36,399 nucleotides of DNA from Candidatus Pacearchaeota archaeon (lineage in GTDB: Archaea; Nanobdellota; Nanobdellia; Pacearchaeales; GW2011-AR1). Positions 8,128 through 14,631 of this stretch are shown one piece after another. Made by a program: the position numbers and the translations under genes. The stretch is taken from the NCBI GenBank assembly GCA_018304025.1, contig JAGVXA010000011.1:1-36399 (forward strand), given 5' to 3'. The notes under the pieces are model-generated. The model was not told the DNA's origin. It did not search any database and worked only from the letters and a program-made list of their open reading frames with translations. Every line of letters starts with the position of its first letter. The stretch's first letter is position 1.

Positions 8128-8171
8128 GTGACTACACGCCTAAACTGTCCAAGCGTGGCCAGTTTAGAGGC
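8125..8171. repeat. Two-hairpin element at the 5' end of tRNA-Thr
   Basis: GGCGTG/CACGCC with loop ACTA (8125-8140) is followed by TAAACTG/CAGTTTA (8141-8147, 8160-8166), whose loop contains CCAAGCGTGG. TAGAGGC, the 5' acceptor arm of tRNA-Thr (8121-8127), is repeated at 8165-8171. The loop motif CCAAGCGTGG recurs at 12254-12263 inside another element. This lies where a tRNA-Thr leader or promoter would be expected. Confidence 0.55.
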
Positions 8172-8286
8172 ATACTTATTATCAGGAAAAATCCACCTGT
8201 TAAAAACTTTGCTACTGTTGTGTTTATTTCAAATAATTAATTTTATCTTGCGAAATTATATAAACACAGATTTATTCAAACAATTA

Positions 8287-8547
8287 ATGGTGTGGCAAGA
8301 CATTGTAATTGCTGTTTGTACTGTGCTGTTTGGATATGCGTTGATTCCGCAAGTTGTAATGGGCTTTAGGAAAAAGAAAGGGCTGATTAATCTGCAGACA
8401 GCGGCGATTACTACTGCTGGCTTGTATTCGATTGCAATTTGTTTTCTTACTCTTAAAATGTATTTTTCTTCTGCAGCAAATTTTATCAGCGGAACTTTCT
8501 GGCTTATTCTTTTGCTACAGAGAATTAAATACGGGAAGATGAATTAG
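8287..8547 (+). CDS. PQ-loop-like small membrane protein
   Basis: The 86-residue protein has about three membrane spans. ALIPQVVMGFRKKKG near residues 18-33 carries the PQ pair followed by a basic loop typical of PQ-loop/SWEET half-transporters, and a hydrophobic C-terminal hairpin follows. Such proteins work as dimers or trimers; the substrate cannot be told. An upstream in-frame GTG at 8128 would give 139 residues but begins at the tRNA edge and inside a hairpin repeat. A TATA-like ATTATATAAAC at about 8254-8264 supports a leaderless start at 8287. Confidence 0.65.
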   Translation: MVWQDIVIAVCTVLFGYALIPQVVMGFRKKKGLINLQTAAITTAGLYSIAICFLTLKMYFSSAANFISGTFWLILLLQRIKYGKMN

Positions 8548-8876
8548 AGAGCAGAGACTGTCAAGATAGAGAGATATGACAAAACTTTCAGTTTTATTAA
8601 TAATTCAAAATAATTATCTGAATTTGATTTCTCTTCGTTATGATGTGCCTTGGAGGTTTAAGACAAATTAAAAATATAACAAATTGAAGGGTTTACCCTG
8701 AGAAGTTTACAGTATCTAGAGAGCATATAATTTTTAGTATATAAATTCTATTCATTTAGGCACGCAATTGGACTTGCCAATTCTAGTTGCTGGCAAGTCT
8801 TATCGGTAAAAAATTTGCTTCGCAAATTTTCTGCGTGCCTAAATAAATATTTAAATAGAATATTCTTTTGAATTAA
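8548..8876. other. 329-bp intergenic region
   Basis: This gap holds no ORF I can support. It contains an imperfect palindrome at about 8603-8621 (TTCA...ATAATTAT...TGAA), a short AGGG-TTTA-CCCT hairpin near 8688-8699, the three-way-junction element at 8754-8844 and a TATA-like AATATTTAAATAG near 8846-8858 for the next gene. Confidence 0.6.
8754..8844. repeat. Three-way-junction inverted-repeat element (reference copy)
   Basis: A perfect 13-bp outer stem ATTTAGGCACGCA (8754-8766) / TGCGTGCCTAAAT (8832-8844) encloses two perfect 9-bp hairpins: GACTTGCCA/TGGCAAGTC (8771-8779, 8791-8799) and AAAATTTGC/GCAAATTTT with loop TTC (8810-8818, 8822-8830). The linkers are AATTG before the first hairpin and TTATCGGTA between them. 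The three nested units at 14281-14547 share these linkers and stem edges. The element ends only about 33 bp before a gene start, next to its TATA box. Confidence 0.85.
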
Positions 8877-9119
8877 ATGTCAGCAGGCAAGCAAAGGATT
8901 ATCGACGATAAGGAAGCAAGAGCAATTTTATCAGCAAGGGAGAAATTCAGAACTCCCGAAGGAAAGACAAATGTAAGGAGACTTGCGCATTATCATAATG
9001 AAACTTATCATCGGGGCAGAGCCATGAGAAGCTATGAGATTATTTCTGGTTTTTTAAGATATGCTGATTGCAGGGAATTAACGATAAGAGATTTTAGGGA
9101 GACGGTTAGAACTTCTTAG
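8877..9119 (+). CDS. Unknown 80-residue basic protein
   Basis: The protein is rich in Arg and His (for example NVRRLAHYHNETYHRGR) and mostly helical by appearance. The helical run from about residue 35 to 65 might be a helix-turn-helix, but I recognise no family. A TATA-like TATTTAAATAG about 25 bp before the ATG supports this start. The last 4 bp overlap the convergent GINS gene. Confidence 0.6.
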   Translation: MSAGKQRIIDDKEARAILSAREKFRTPEGKTNVRRLAHYHNETYHRGRAMRSYEIISGFLRYADCRELTIRDFRETVRTS

Positions 9120-9676
9120 TTTTCGTCAATTAATTTTGCCTTGCCGCTTTCAATTAATATTTTTGCTACGTCTGCGTTGAGATTGGCGACGACGCCTGTT
9201 TTGAACGGGCCGATTGTTTTTCCTTGATGGTCTATGAATTGCTCTATGTCCTGGACGAAAAGGAGAAGCTTGTTTTTTGGCTGTTCCAATTGTTTTTTAT
9301 TGTTCAGGATTTTGCTCAGCTCTTTGTCGTTGTCTTCGAATGCCTTGGTTAATTTTTCGAATGTTTGTTTTTCCAGAGGAAGCATATTTTCATAATCTCT
9401 TTTCATGACTCCTGTTTCTGTTGCTACGAAAACGAGAGAAAGAATTTTCTTTTTTCTTCTGAGGATTAATTCTTTGAAGAGAGAGACTGCGTTTTCAAGT
9501 TGTTTTTTTGATTTTGCGGCTGACTCTGCGAATAAGTCCTGCTGCTGCGAGCGAGACGGTGTTTTGTCTGACAAGTATTCTGAGAATTCTTCGAGGAATT
9601 TGTTGGAGAGGGGCTGGAGTTGTTCTGAATATTTTTCTTTTCTGAGGATTTCATAGAGGTCGTTGTAGGATATCAT
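9116..9676 (-). CDS. gins51: GINS complex subunit, AB type (Gins51)
   Basis: GINS joins MCM and the RecJ/Cdc45 protein in the archaeal CMG helicase. The 186-residue protein starts with YNDLYEILRKEK, typical of the helical A domain of Gins51/Sld5, and has a helical middle with a basic ELILRRKKKILSL segment. It ends with a small beta B domain (about 138-184, VVANLNADVAKILIESGKAKLI). The A-then-B order marks Gins51 rather than Gins23. A RecJ-like DHH protein, its likely partner, is at 24601-25926. It overlaps the convergent upstream gene by 4 bp. Confidence 0.85.
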   Translation of the reverse strand: MISYNDLYEILRKEKYSEQLQPLSNKFLEEFSEYLSDKTPSRSQQQDLFAESAAKSKKQLENAVSLFKELILRRKKKILSLVFVATETGVMKRDYENMLPLEKQTFEKLTKAFEDNDKELSKILNNKKQLEQPKNKLLLFVQDIEQFIDHQGKTIGPFKTGVVANLNADVAKILIESGKAKLIDEN

Positions 9677-9715
9677 ATTAGAAGAATTTGTTGGGAATAT
9701 ATAAAATTAGTTGTT

Positions 9716-10954
9716 CTAGAAGAAATTTTCTTCCAAGAGTTTTCTTCCTATTATTTTTCTTCCTTTTTTTGCGTCTTCTTCTGTGAATCTTTGCTCTTTT
9801 TGTTTTGGGTTAAATGGATAGGTCAAGACAGGAACAGGGTCTGCTGTGTGAACTTTTTGCTGGCAGGATGTTGTGTGGTCTGCTGTTATGATTAGCTTGT
9901 TGTTTTGAATCCATTTTTTTAGGTAATAGAAAAAATAGCTGTCTATATATTCTATCATTTTGACTTTTTCGTTTGGCTTGTTGTCGTGCCCCGGAATGTC
10001 TGTTTCCTTGAGGTGGATGTAAAAATAATCGTATTTTTTTCTGTATTTTTTTATCATTTTCAAAGAATATTTTACTGCCTGCTTTAAACCATAATGGAGA
10101 TTTGCGTAGACGTCGGTGCTTTTTAATTTTGGATACCAGAATCTGTAGACGTCCATGCCTGCTGCTTTTGCGATTCCGATTTCTAAGGGCATATAACCGA
10201 GAGCAAGCCATTTTCCTTTTAATTTTTTGAATTTAACTGGGAAATTTCCAGGGTCTCGGCAAAGAAGGACATTTGCGCGATGGTATCCTTTTTTTGCTCT
10301 TGCGATATTTATCGGATTTGAGTCCAGAACTTTGAAAGACTGCCTAACGAAATTATTAAGCAATTCTGAAGAGAGTTTTGAATCTTCTTCGTCGTCTATT
10401 GGGTGAGAGAATTTTAGTTTTGAGTTTAGTGCTGAGCGAGCCAAGCCTGTGCCGTAGGCTGGGTCTACATTTGTTATGTTGTCTGAGAATCCGCCTCTGA
10501 AAACCAAGACTCCGCGATGCTGAACTGTTGCGTAGAATTCAAATTTATATGGGAGTTTGACTTCTGAATTAATTGCTCTTGCTAAAAGTTTTGCTTCTTT
10601 TGTCGAGAGTGTTCTGCCTGCGCGCCTGTCTAAAATTGCTAGTGAAGAAAGATCTTTGAGTGTTGCGAAATTTGTTCTTAGCGCCAAATCTCCCCTCTTT
10701 AATTTGATTCCTGAGCCTGCTGCTTCGAGGGGGCCTCGCGGGGCGAATGCAGGGTCATACCCTAATAACGAGACAACTGCATTTGATGACTGGGGAGCTA
10801 CGTTTTCTTTTACAGGATAGCAATAATCTATTTTTGATTTTCTTGCGATTTCGTCGAGGTTCGGGGTGTTTGCTGCTTCGAGGGGAGTTTTATTACCCAA
10901 GAACGGGCAAGGCGTGTCTGACGCTCCGTCGAGAATTACGAATATTCCTTTCAT
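9716..10954 (-). CDS. apgM: 2,3-bisphosphoglycerate-independent phosphoglycerate mutase
   Basis: This enzyme interconverts 3- and 2-phosphoglycerate in glycolysis and gluconeogenesis. It is of the archaeal ApgM type, in the alkaline phosphatase superfamily. Metal and active-site motifs are ILDGASD at the N-terminus, APQSSNAVVSLLGYDP with the nucleophile serine near residue 57, HLKETDIPGHD, and ITADHTTSC followed by HTADPVPVL. At 412 residues it has the normal length. The start lies 50 bp from the divergent ftsY start, and the two share a palindromic TATA box. Confidence 0.93.
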   Translation of the reverse strand: MKGIFVILDGASDTPCPFLGNKTPLEAANTPNLDEIARKSKIDYCYPVKENVAPQSSNAVVSLLGYDPAFAPRGPLEAAGSGIKLKRGDLALRTNFATLKDLSSLAILDRRAGRTLSTKEAKLLARAINSEVKLPYKFEFYATVQHRGVLVFRGGFSDNITNVDPAYGTGLARSALNSKLKFSHPIDDEEDSKLSSELLNNFVRQSFKVLDSNPINIARAKKGYHRANVLLCRDPGNFPVKFKKLKGKWLALGYMPLEIGIAKAAGMDVYRFWYPKLKSTDVYANLHYGLKQAVKYSLKMIKKYRKKYDYFYIHLKETDIPGHDNKPNEKVKMIEYIDSYFFYYLKKWIQNNKLIITADHTTSCQQKVHTADPVPVLTYPFNPKQKEQRFTEEDAKKGRKIIGRKLLEENFF

Positions 10955-10975
10955 CCTGATATTAAGAGAGAGAAA

Positions 10976-10983
10976 TTTATAAA
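10976..10983. promoter_or_regulatory. Shared bidirectional TATA box of apgM and ftsY
   Basis: The palindrome TTTATAAA lies exactly 21 bp from the ATG of ftsY (11005) and 21 bp from the ATG of apgM (10954). The purine-rich AGAGAGAGAAA on one side is a good BRE for the ftsY direction; the other side (GGTTCTT) is weaker. Both transcripts would be leaderless or nearly so. Confidence 0.6.
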
Positions 10984-11004
10984 GGTTCTTGAAGTGGGGT
11001 AACT

Positions 11005-12186
11005 ATGTTTGAGTCGTTAAAGAAGAAGATTGGCGGATGGTTCAAGAAAGAGCCGGAAGGATTGAAAGAGTTTGGGGAAGAAGATAAGAAGCCCAAGAAA
11101 GAGGAAAAAAAAGGAAAAAAAGTTATCAAGGTTAGCAAACCTGTTTCTGAGGAAATGCCTTCTGCGCTTACGAAAGCTTTGGAGAAGAAAAAGTTAGATG
11201 AAGAGACGAAAGCGAAAGAAAAAGAAGAGACGAAGAAAGAAGAAAAGAAAGCGGAGAAGGGGGAAGAGAGAGCGGAAGAGAAAAAAGAAGGGATTGTTGA
11301 AGAAGAGTCCGGCGGATTTTTTGCGAGGCTGGCGAAGAAGATTACGACTTCTGCGTTGAGTGAGGAAGATTTTGATTTGTTTTTTGACGAGTTTGAAATG
11401 GTTTTGCTGGAAAACAATGTGGCTTTGGAAGTTGTTGACAAGATTAAAATCGGATTGAAAGAGAGTTTGGTTGGGAAGCTGTTCAAGAAGTCAGAAGTTC
11501 AGGATAAAATTAAGGAGAGCTTGAAGAAAGCGATTTCTTCTGTGCTGATTGAAGGGATTGATTTGATTTCAGAGATTAAGAAAAAGAAAGGAGTTTATGT
11601 TATTGTTTTTTTCGGTGTTAATGGTTCTGGGAAAACGACTTCGATTGCGAAGGTTGCTTATTACTTGAAGAAAGAAGGGATTTCTGCTGTGCTTGGGGCT
11701 GCTGATACTTTTCGTGCTGCGTCGATTGAACAGTTGAAAACTCATGGAGAGAGAATTGGCGTCGACGTTATTTCTTCGAATTATGGGGCTGACCCTGCGG
11801 CTGTTACGTTTGACGCGATAAAACACGCGGAGAAGAAAGGGAAGAAAGTTGTTTTGATTGATACTGCCGGGAGAATGCATACTGCGAAGAATTTGATGAA
11901 AGAGATGGAGAAGATTATCCGCGTTGCTAATCCTGATTTGAAGATTTTTGTCGGGGAGGCGATCACGGGGAATGACGCGACAGAGCAGGCTCGAGCGTTT
12001 AATGAATCTGTTGGAATTGACGGGATTGTTTTGGCTAAAGCTGATGTTGATGAAAAGTCAGGGGCTGTTTTGTCGGTTGGTTATGTTACTTCAAAGCCGA
12101 TTTTGTTTTTGGGGGTTGGGCAGGGGTATGGGGATTTACGTCGGTTCAAAAAAGAGGATGTTTGGAAGGGATTAGGGCTTGAGTGA
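11005..12186 (+). CDS. ftsY: FtsY, SRP receptor GTPase
   Basis: FtsY docks the SRP-ribosome complex at the membrane. After a highly charged Lys/Glu-rich region (about 15-100) comes the NG domain: G1 GVNGSGKT at residues 204-211, DTFRAASIEQL, G3 DTAGRMH, then ITGNDATEQARAF and LAKADVDEKSGA. The G4 box reads AKAD where TKAD is usual. The charged N-terminal part likely binds lipid or translocon. Its partner SRP54 is at 19818-21182. GTGGGG just before the ATG could be a ribosome site, though the TATA distance suggests a very short leader. Confidence 0.95.
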   Translation: MFESLKKKIGGWFKKEPEGLKEFGEEDKKPKKEEKKGKKVIKVSKPVSEEMPSALTKALEKKKLDEETKAKEKEETKKEEKKAEKGEERAEEKKEGIVEEESGGFFARLAKKITTSALSEEDFDLFFDEFEMVLLENNVALEVVDKIKIGLKESLVGKLFKKSEVQDKIKESLKKAISSVLIEGIDLISEIKKKKGVYVIVFFGVNGSGKTTSIAKVAYYLKKEGISAVLGAADTFRAASIEQLKTHGERIGVDVISSNYGADPAAVTFDAIKHAEKKGKKVVLIDTAGRMHTAKNLMKEMEKIIRVANPDLKIFVGEAITGNDATEQARAFNESVGIDGIVLAKADVDEKSGAVLSVGYVTSKPILFLGVGQGYGDLRRFKKEDVWKGLGLE

Positions 12187-12278
12187 TTCCATACGCCCGA
12201 CGCAGCAGCGTCGGTCGAAGGGCTTTGGACTTGAGGAGTAAGCCCACGTCCGCCCAAGCGTGGTCGGTCGAATGGATC
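12185..12278. repeat. Structured multi-hairpin element after ftsY
   Basis: The flanks GATTCCAT and ATGGATC pair (one bulge). Inside are CCGACGC/GCGTCGG with loop AGCA (12197-12214), GGGCTT/AAGCCC (12220-12225, 12240-12245) and CCACG/CGTGG (12244-12248, 12259-12263). GTCGGTCGAA is directly repeated at 12210-12219 and 12263-12272. It is far more GC-rich than its surroundings. It starts at the ftsY stop codon and could serve as a 3' end or be a mobile repeat. Confidence 0.6.
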
Positions 12279-12341
12279 GGATCGGATTAAATAAATAATG
12301 ACTATAGATATATTTTTAATTTTGTTTTTACTTTGAGATTT

Positions 12342-12965
12342 ATGGATTGTCCTTATTGCGAGGAACTGGAAAAAGGTTATTTTGAAGTCGAAGGCGAAAA
12401 ACTTGGACGTAGAATCCTTTTTGAGAGTTCTAATTTTGTAGTATTTCCTTCTCTTGGTCAAATTGTCGAAGGATATTTAATTATTGCCACAAAAAATCAC
12501 TATATTGGACTTGGAGAAATTCCGACGGAATTAGTTGGGGAGTTAGAGAAAATTAAAAATAAAGTTAAAGAGGTTCTTTCTAGATTTTATGTGGCTCCGA
12601 TATTTTTTGAGCATGGGACTGTATCCGAGAACAAAAAAGGAGGTTGTTGTATTGAACATGCGCATTTACATGCTATTCCTGTCAGCGTCGATATATTCGA
12701 AGATTTAACTAAAAATTTTAAGCCGATAAAGATTAGTAATTTTTTTAGTCTGAAGAATCAATTCGAAAAGAAAGTGCCTTATTTTTACTACGAGAATCAA
12801 AAAGGAGAAAGATATTTGTTTGAATTGTTCAATATCGTTCCTTCGCAGTATCTCAGACAATTAGTCGCTGTTAAAATAAATTCTAAAGATAAATGGGACT
12901 GGAAAAATTATTTTGGATTGGACGAGATGAAAAATACTCTGGATAAGTTAGCAGGACAGTTTTAA
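12342..12965 (+). CDS. HIT-family nucleotide hydrolase/transferase
   Basis: The 207-residue protein begins with a CPYC zinc pair and carries the histidine triad EHAHLHAIPV at about residues 105-114 (H106, H108, H110). HIT proteins hydrolyse or transfer nucleotidyl groups on substrates such as AMP-amides or dinucleoside polyphosphates. The roughly 95-residue C-terminal part is longer than in minimal HIT proteins and contains an unrecognised F/Y/W-rich region. A TATA-like ATATATTTTTAAT lies about 30 bp before the ATG at 12342; an upstream TTG is less likely. Confidence 0.85.
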   Translation: MDCPYCEELEKGYFEVEGEKLGRRILFESSNFVVFPSLGQIVEGYLIIATKNHYIGLGEIPTELVGELEKIKNKVKEVLSRFYVAPIFFEHGTVSENKKGGCCIEHAHLHAIPVSVDIFEDLTKNFKPIKISNFFSLKNQFEKKVPYFYYENQKGERYLFELFNIVPSQYLRQLVAVKINSKDKWDWKNYFGLDEMKNTLDKLAGQF

Positions 12966-12967
12966 TT

Positions 12968-13213
12968 TTAGCAATATTTTCTGAATGAATGTTCTTTGAC
13001 TGGTTTTATTTCTTCTTTGATTTGCCTGACTTCTTCTTTTATCGGGAGATTTAATTTGGAGAGTTCTTCTTTGATGAAGTTTTCGATTTTTTTTGACATT
13101 GAAATTCCGTTGGTTTTGCAGTGGTGGGAGAATTGGTTGTAGGCTTGTTCATCTAAATTGAATGTTTTCAGTGTTTTTTTAGATTGGACTGATTGGACAC
13201 TCTCTTTTTTCAT
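12968..13213 (-). CDS. Ribbon-helix-helix-like DNA-binding protein
   Basis: In this 81-residue protein a short beta strand KTLKTFNLDEQ is followed by two helices, AYNQFSHHCKTNG and SMSKKIENFIKEEL, the pattern of CopG/Arc-type ribbon-helix-helix repressors, and then a charged tail. No toxin-like partner is adjacent. It runs convergent to the HIT gene with a 2-bp gap. Its role is probably transcriptional regulation of unknown targets. Confidence 0.6.
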   Translation of the reverse strand: MKKESVQSVQSKKTLKTFNLDEQAYNQFSHHCKTNGISMSKKIENFIKEELSKLNLPIKEEVRQIKEEIKPVKEHSFRKYC

Positions 13214-13347
13214 GTTAAATAATATTATTTAAGATTAATAAACTTGATGGTTTTTTGGTGGTTTTGCTGGGAGATTGGGAGTTATTTAATGTTATTTAAG
13301 TTTTAATAGAAAGTAAAGTTTAAATAGATGTTTCTTCAAGAAAAATT

Positions 13348-14001
13348 ATGGTTTTAGAACAAAGCAAGCGGGGAAATTGGGCGTGCTGTTTGAGTCAACT
13401 CGGCGGGCGGGGAGTTGCTTCGACTGCGGATGTAATTAAGGATGCAATATCTGACTACAAAGGGCATTGTCTAGGAAGTATATGGACTTCTGAAAATTTT
13501 AATGTTGTCGGCGGCAGAATTTTGTCCGCAAGAAAAGAGTTTAATCCTTTGATTAAATATGCAAGACAGGCTGTTGAGTCTCAAATGTCCAGAGAATTTT
13601 ATTTGACTCCTGAAATAGTTGACGCGAACGGAAAGCCTTACGCGCAGCTGCTTGAGGAAATTGCAGAAGAAGACGCTGGCAAACCATTTGGGGAAAAAAG
13701 AGTTGCAGATTTTGGAGAGACAATTACGCACTCTGTTCCTACAGATAGTTTTGCAGATGACGACGCGATTGTATTTTTGACAGGGGGAGAGAGATTAGCT
13801 AATAAATTTGGATTGTTCTTGAGAAACAAACTTCCGGAAGAGTTGAGATTGCCAAGTGTAATGGTTTATTTTATGCAGTTATCTGACAGAGATTATTCCA
13901 GAGGAACTTCGTTGTGCTCGCTTGGAAAATACAGCAAGTCTGATATTAACTGCGGCAGTAATGTTTATTTGCAAGACGACGGCGTTATTTTCATGGCTTA
14001 G
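13348..14001 (+). CDS. Unknown 217-residue protein
   Basis: The protein appears soluble, with no membrane segment or signal peptide and scattered cysteines (residues 12, 13 and others). It opens with NWACCLSQLGGRG, has an acidic middle and ends with VYLQDDGVIFMA. No catalytic motif is obvious. A TATA-like GTTTAAATAG about 25 bp before the ATG supports the start and a leaderless transcript. I recognise no family. Confidence 0.65.
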   Translation: MVLEQSKRGNWACCLSQLGGRGVASTADVIKDAISDYKGHCLGSIWTSENFNVVGGRILSARKEFNPLIKYARQAVESQMSREFYLTPEIVDANGKPYAQLLEEIAEEDAGKPFGEKRVADFGETITHSVPTDSFADDDAIVFLTGGERLANKFGLFLRNKLPEELRLPSVMVYFMQLSDRDYSRGTSLCSLGKYSKSDINCGSNVYLQDDGVIFMA

Positions 14002-14047
14002 ATTTTTCAATCAATAGTTATTTAAACTTCTATAATTTTTAGACTGG

Positions 14048-14221
14048 ATGAAATTTGAGATGAATGCTTATCCGAAGTGCAATTGCGGGGGCGAGCTTGT
14101 GCCTGTTTATCAGCGACGGAAATTCAAGGAGCCTGAAATGCATGACGAGGACAAACTGGCTGAAGAAGAAGTTATGATTTGGAGATGTTCTAAGTGCAAG
14201 GAAGCTGTTGATTTTCCATAA
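14048..14221 (+). CDS. 57-residue zinc-ribbon protein
   Basis: The ORF encodes MKFEMNAYPKCNCGGELV followed by a charged linker and MIWRCSKCKEAVDF. The pairs CNC and CSKC form a likely zinc ribbon. A TATA-like GTTATTTAAAC near 14019 sits about 25 bp upstream of the ATG. The size and pattern fit small archaeal zinc-ribbon proteins of unknown function. Confidence 0.6.
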   Translation: MKFEMNAYPKCNCGGELVPVYQRRKFKEPEMHDEDKLAEEEVMIWRCSKCKEAVDFP

Positions 14222-14631
14222 ATAATTTTGTTTCTGAATGTAATTGGATGCTAATTGTAATAGATAAAATATAGTTGTTTTCGGCACGCAATTGGATTCG
14301 CAATTTTTTGTGGCGCGAGTCTTATCTTTAAAATTCGCTTTTGATGCGTCGCAATTGGACGCACTAAATCAATTTTCTCGGTGCGCAAATTGGACTTGCC
14401 TGTTCTTGTGGCTGGCAAGTCTTATTATTAACAGCTCACTCCGTTCGCTGGTGCGCACCGAGTAATTGCGTTCGGCTGTGCGTCTTTTCTTTAAAATTCG
14501 CTCCGCGAATTTAGCGACGCATCAACTCCGCAAATTTAGCGTGCCGAAGTGAATTTTCTGCGTCGCTGAAAATAATTTTGAGAGCGTGCTGAAGAACATA
14601 GTTTTATTAATTATCTTGAATAAATTTTGTT
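14222..14631. other. 410-bp intergenic region
   Basis: No gene is supported here. Most of it (14281-14547) is a nested inverted-repeat array. The remainder holds fragments related to the array (GCGTCGCTG near 14560, AGCGTGCTG near 14583) and ATTAATTATCTTGAAT just before the next gene, similar to the AAGATAATTATCTT palindrome at 28819-28832. Confidence 0.6.
14281..14547. repeat. Three nested three-way-junction inverted-repeat units
   Basis: Unit 1 has outer stem TCGGCACGC/GCGTGCCGA (14281-14289, 14539-14547), hairpin GATTCGC/GCGAGTC (14295-14301, 14315-14321) and a second stem AAATTCGC (14331-14338) / GCAAATTT (14530-14537). Unit 2 lies inside the loop of that second stem: GATGCGTCGC/GCGACGCATC (14343-14352, 14514-14523), GACGCAC/GTGCGTC (14358-14364, 14478-14484) and AAATTCGC/GCGAATTT with loop TCC (14494-14512). 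Unit 3 lies in the loop of unit 2's first hairpin: CTCGGTGCGC/GCGCACCGAG (14377-14386, 14453-14462) and GACTTGCC/GGCAAGTC (14393-14400, 14414-14421). All share AATTG and GTCTT linkers with 8754-8844. Confidence 0.85.

Noticed and set aside
8632-8705. Possible box C/D RNA: ATGATGT (8640-8646) and CTGA (8698-8701)
   Set aside because: Box C has a mismatch, internal D' and C' boxes are absent and the terminal stem is only CTTC/GAAG.
10977-11486. 169-codon frame antisense to the charged part of ftsY
   Set aside because: A Ser/Phe-rich shadow of the Lys/Glu repeats.
14281-14547. Integron or transposon with coding capacity
   Set aside because: The array contains no ORF of useful length and no transposase is present in the window.
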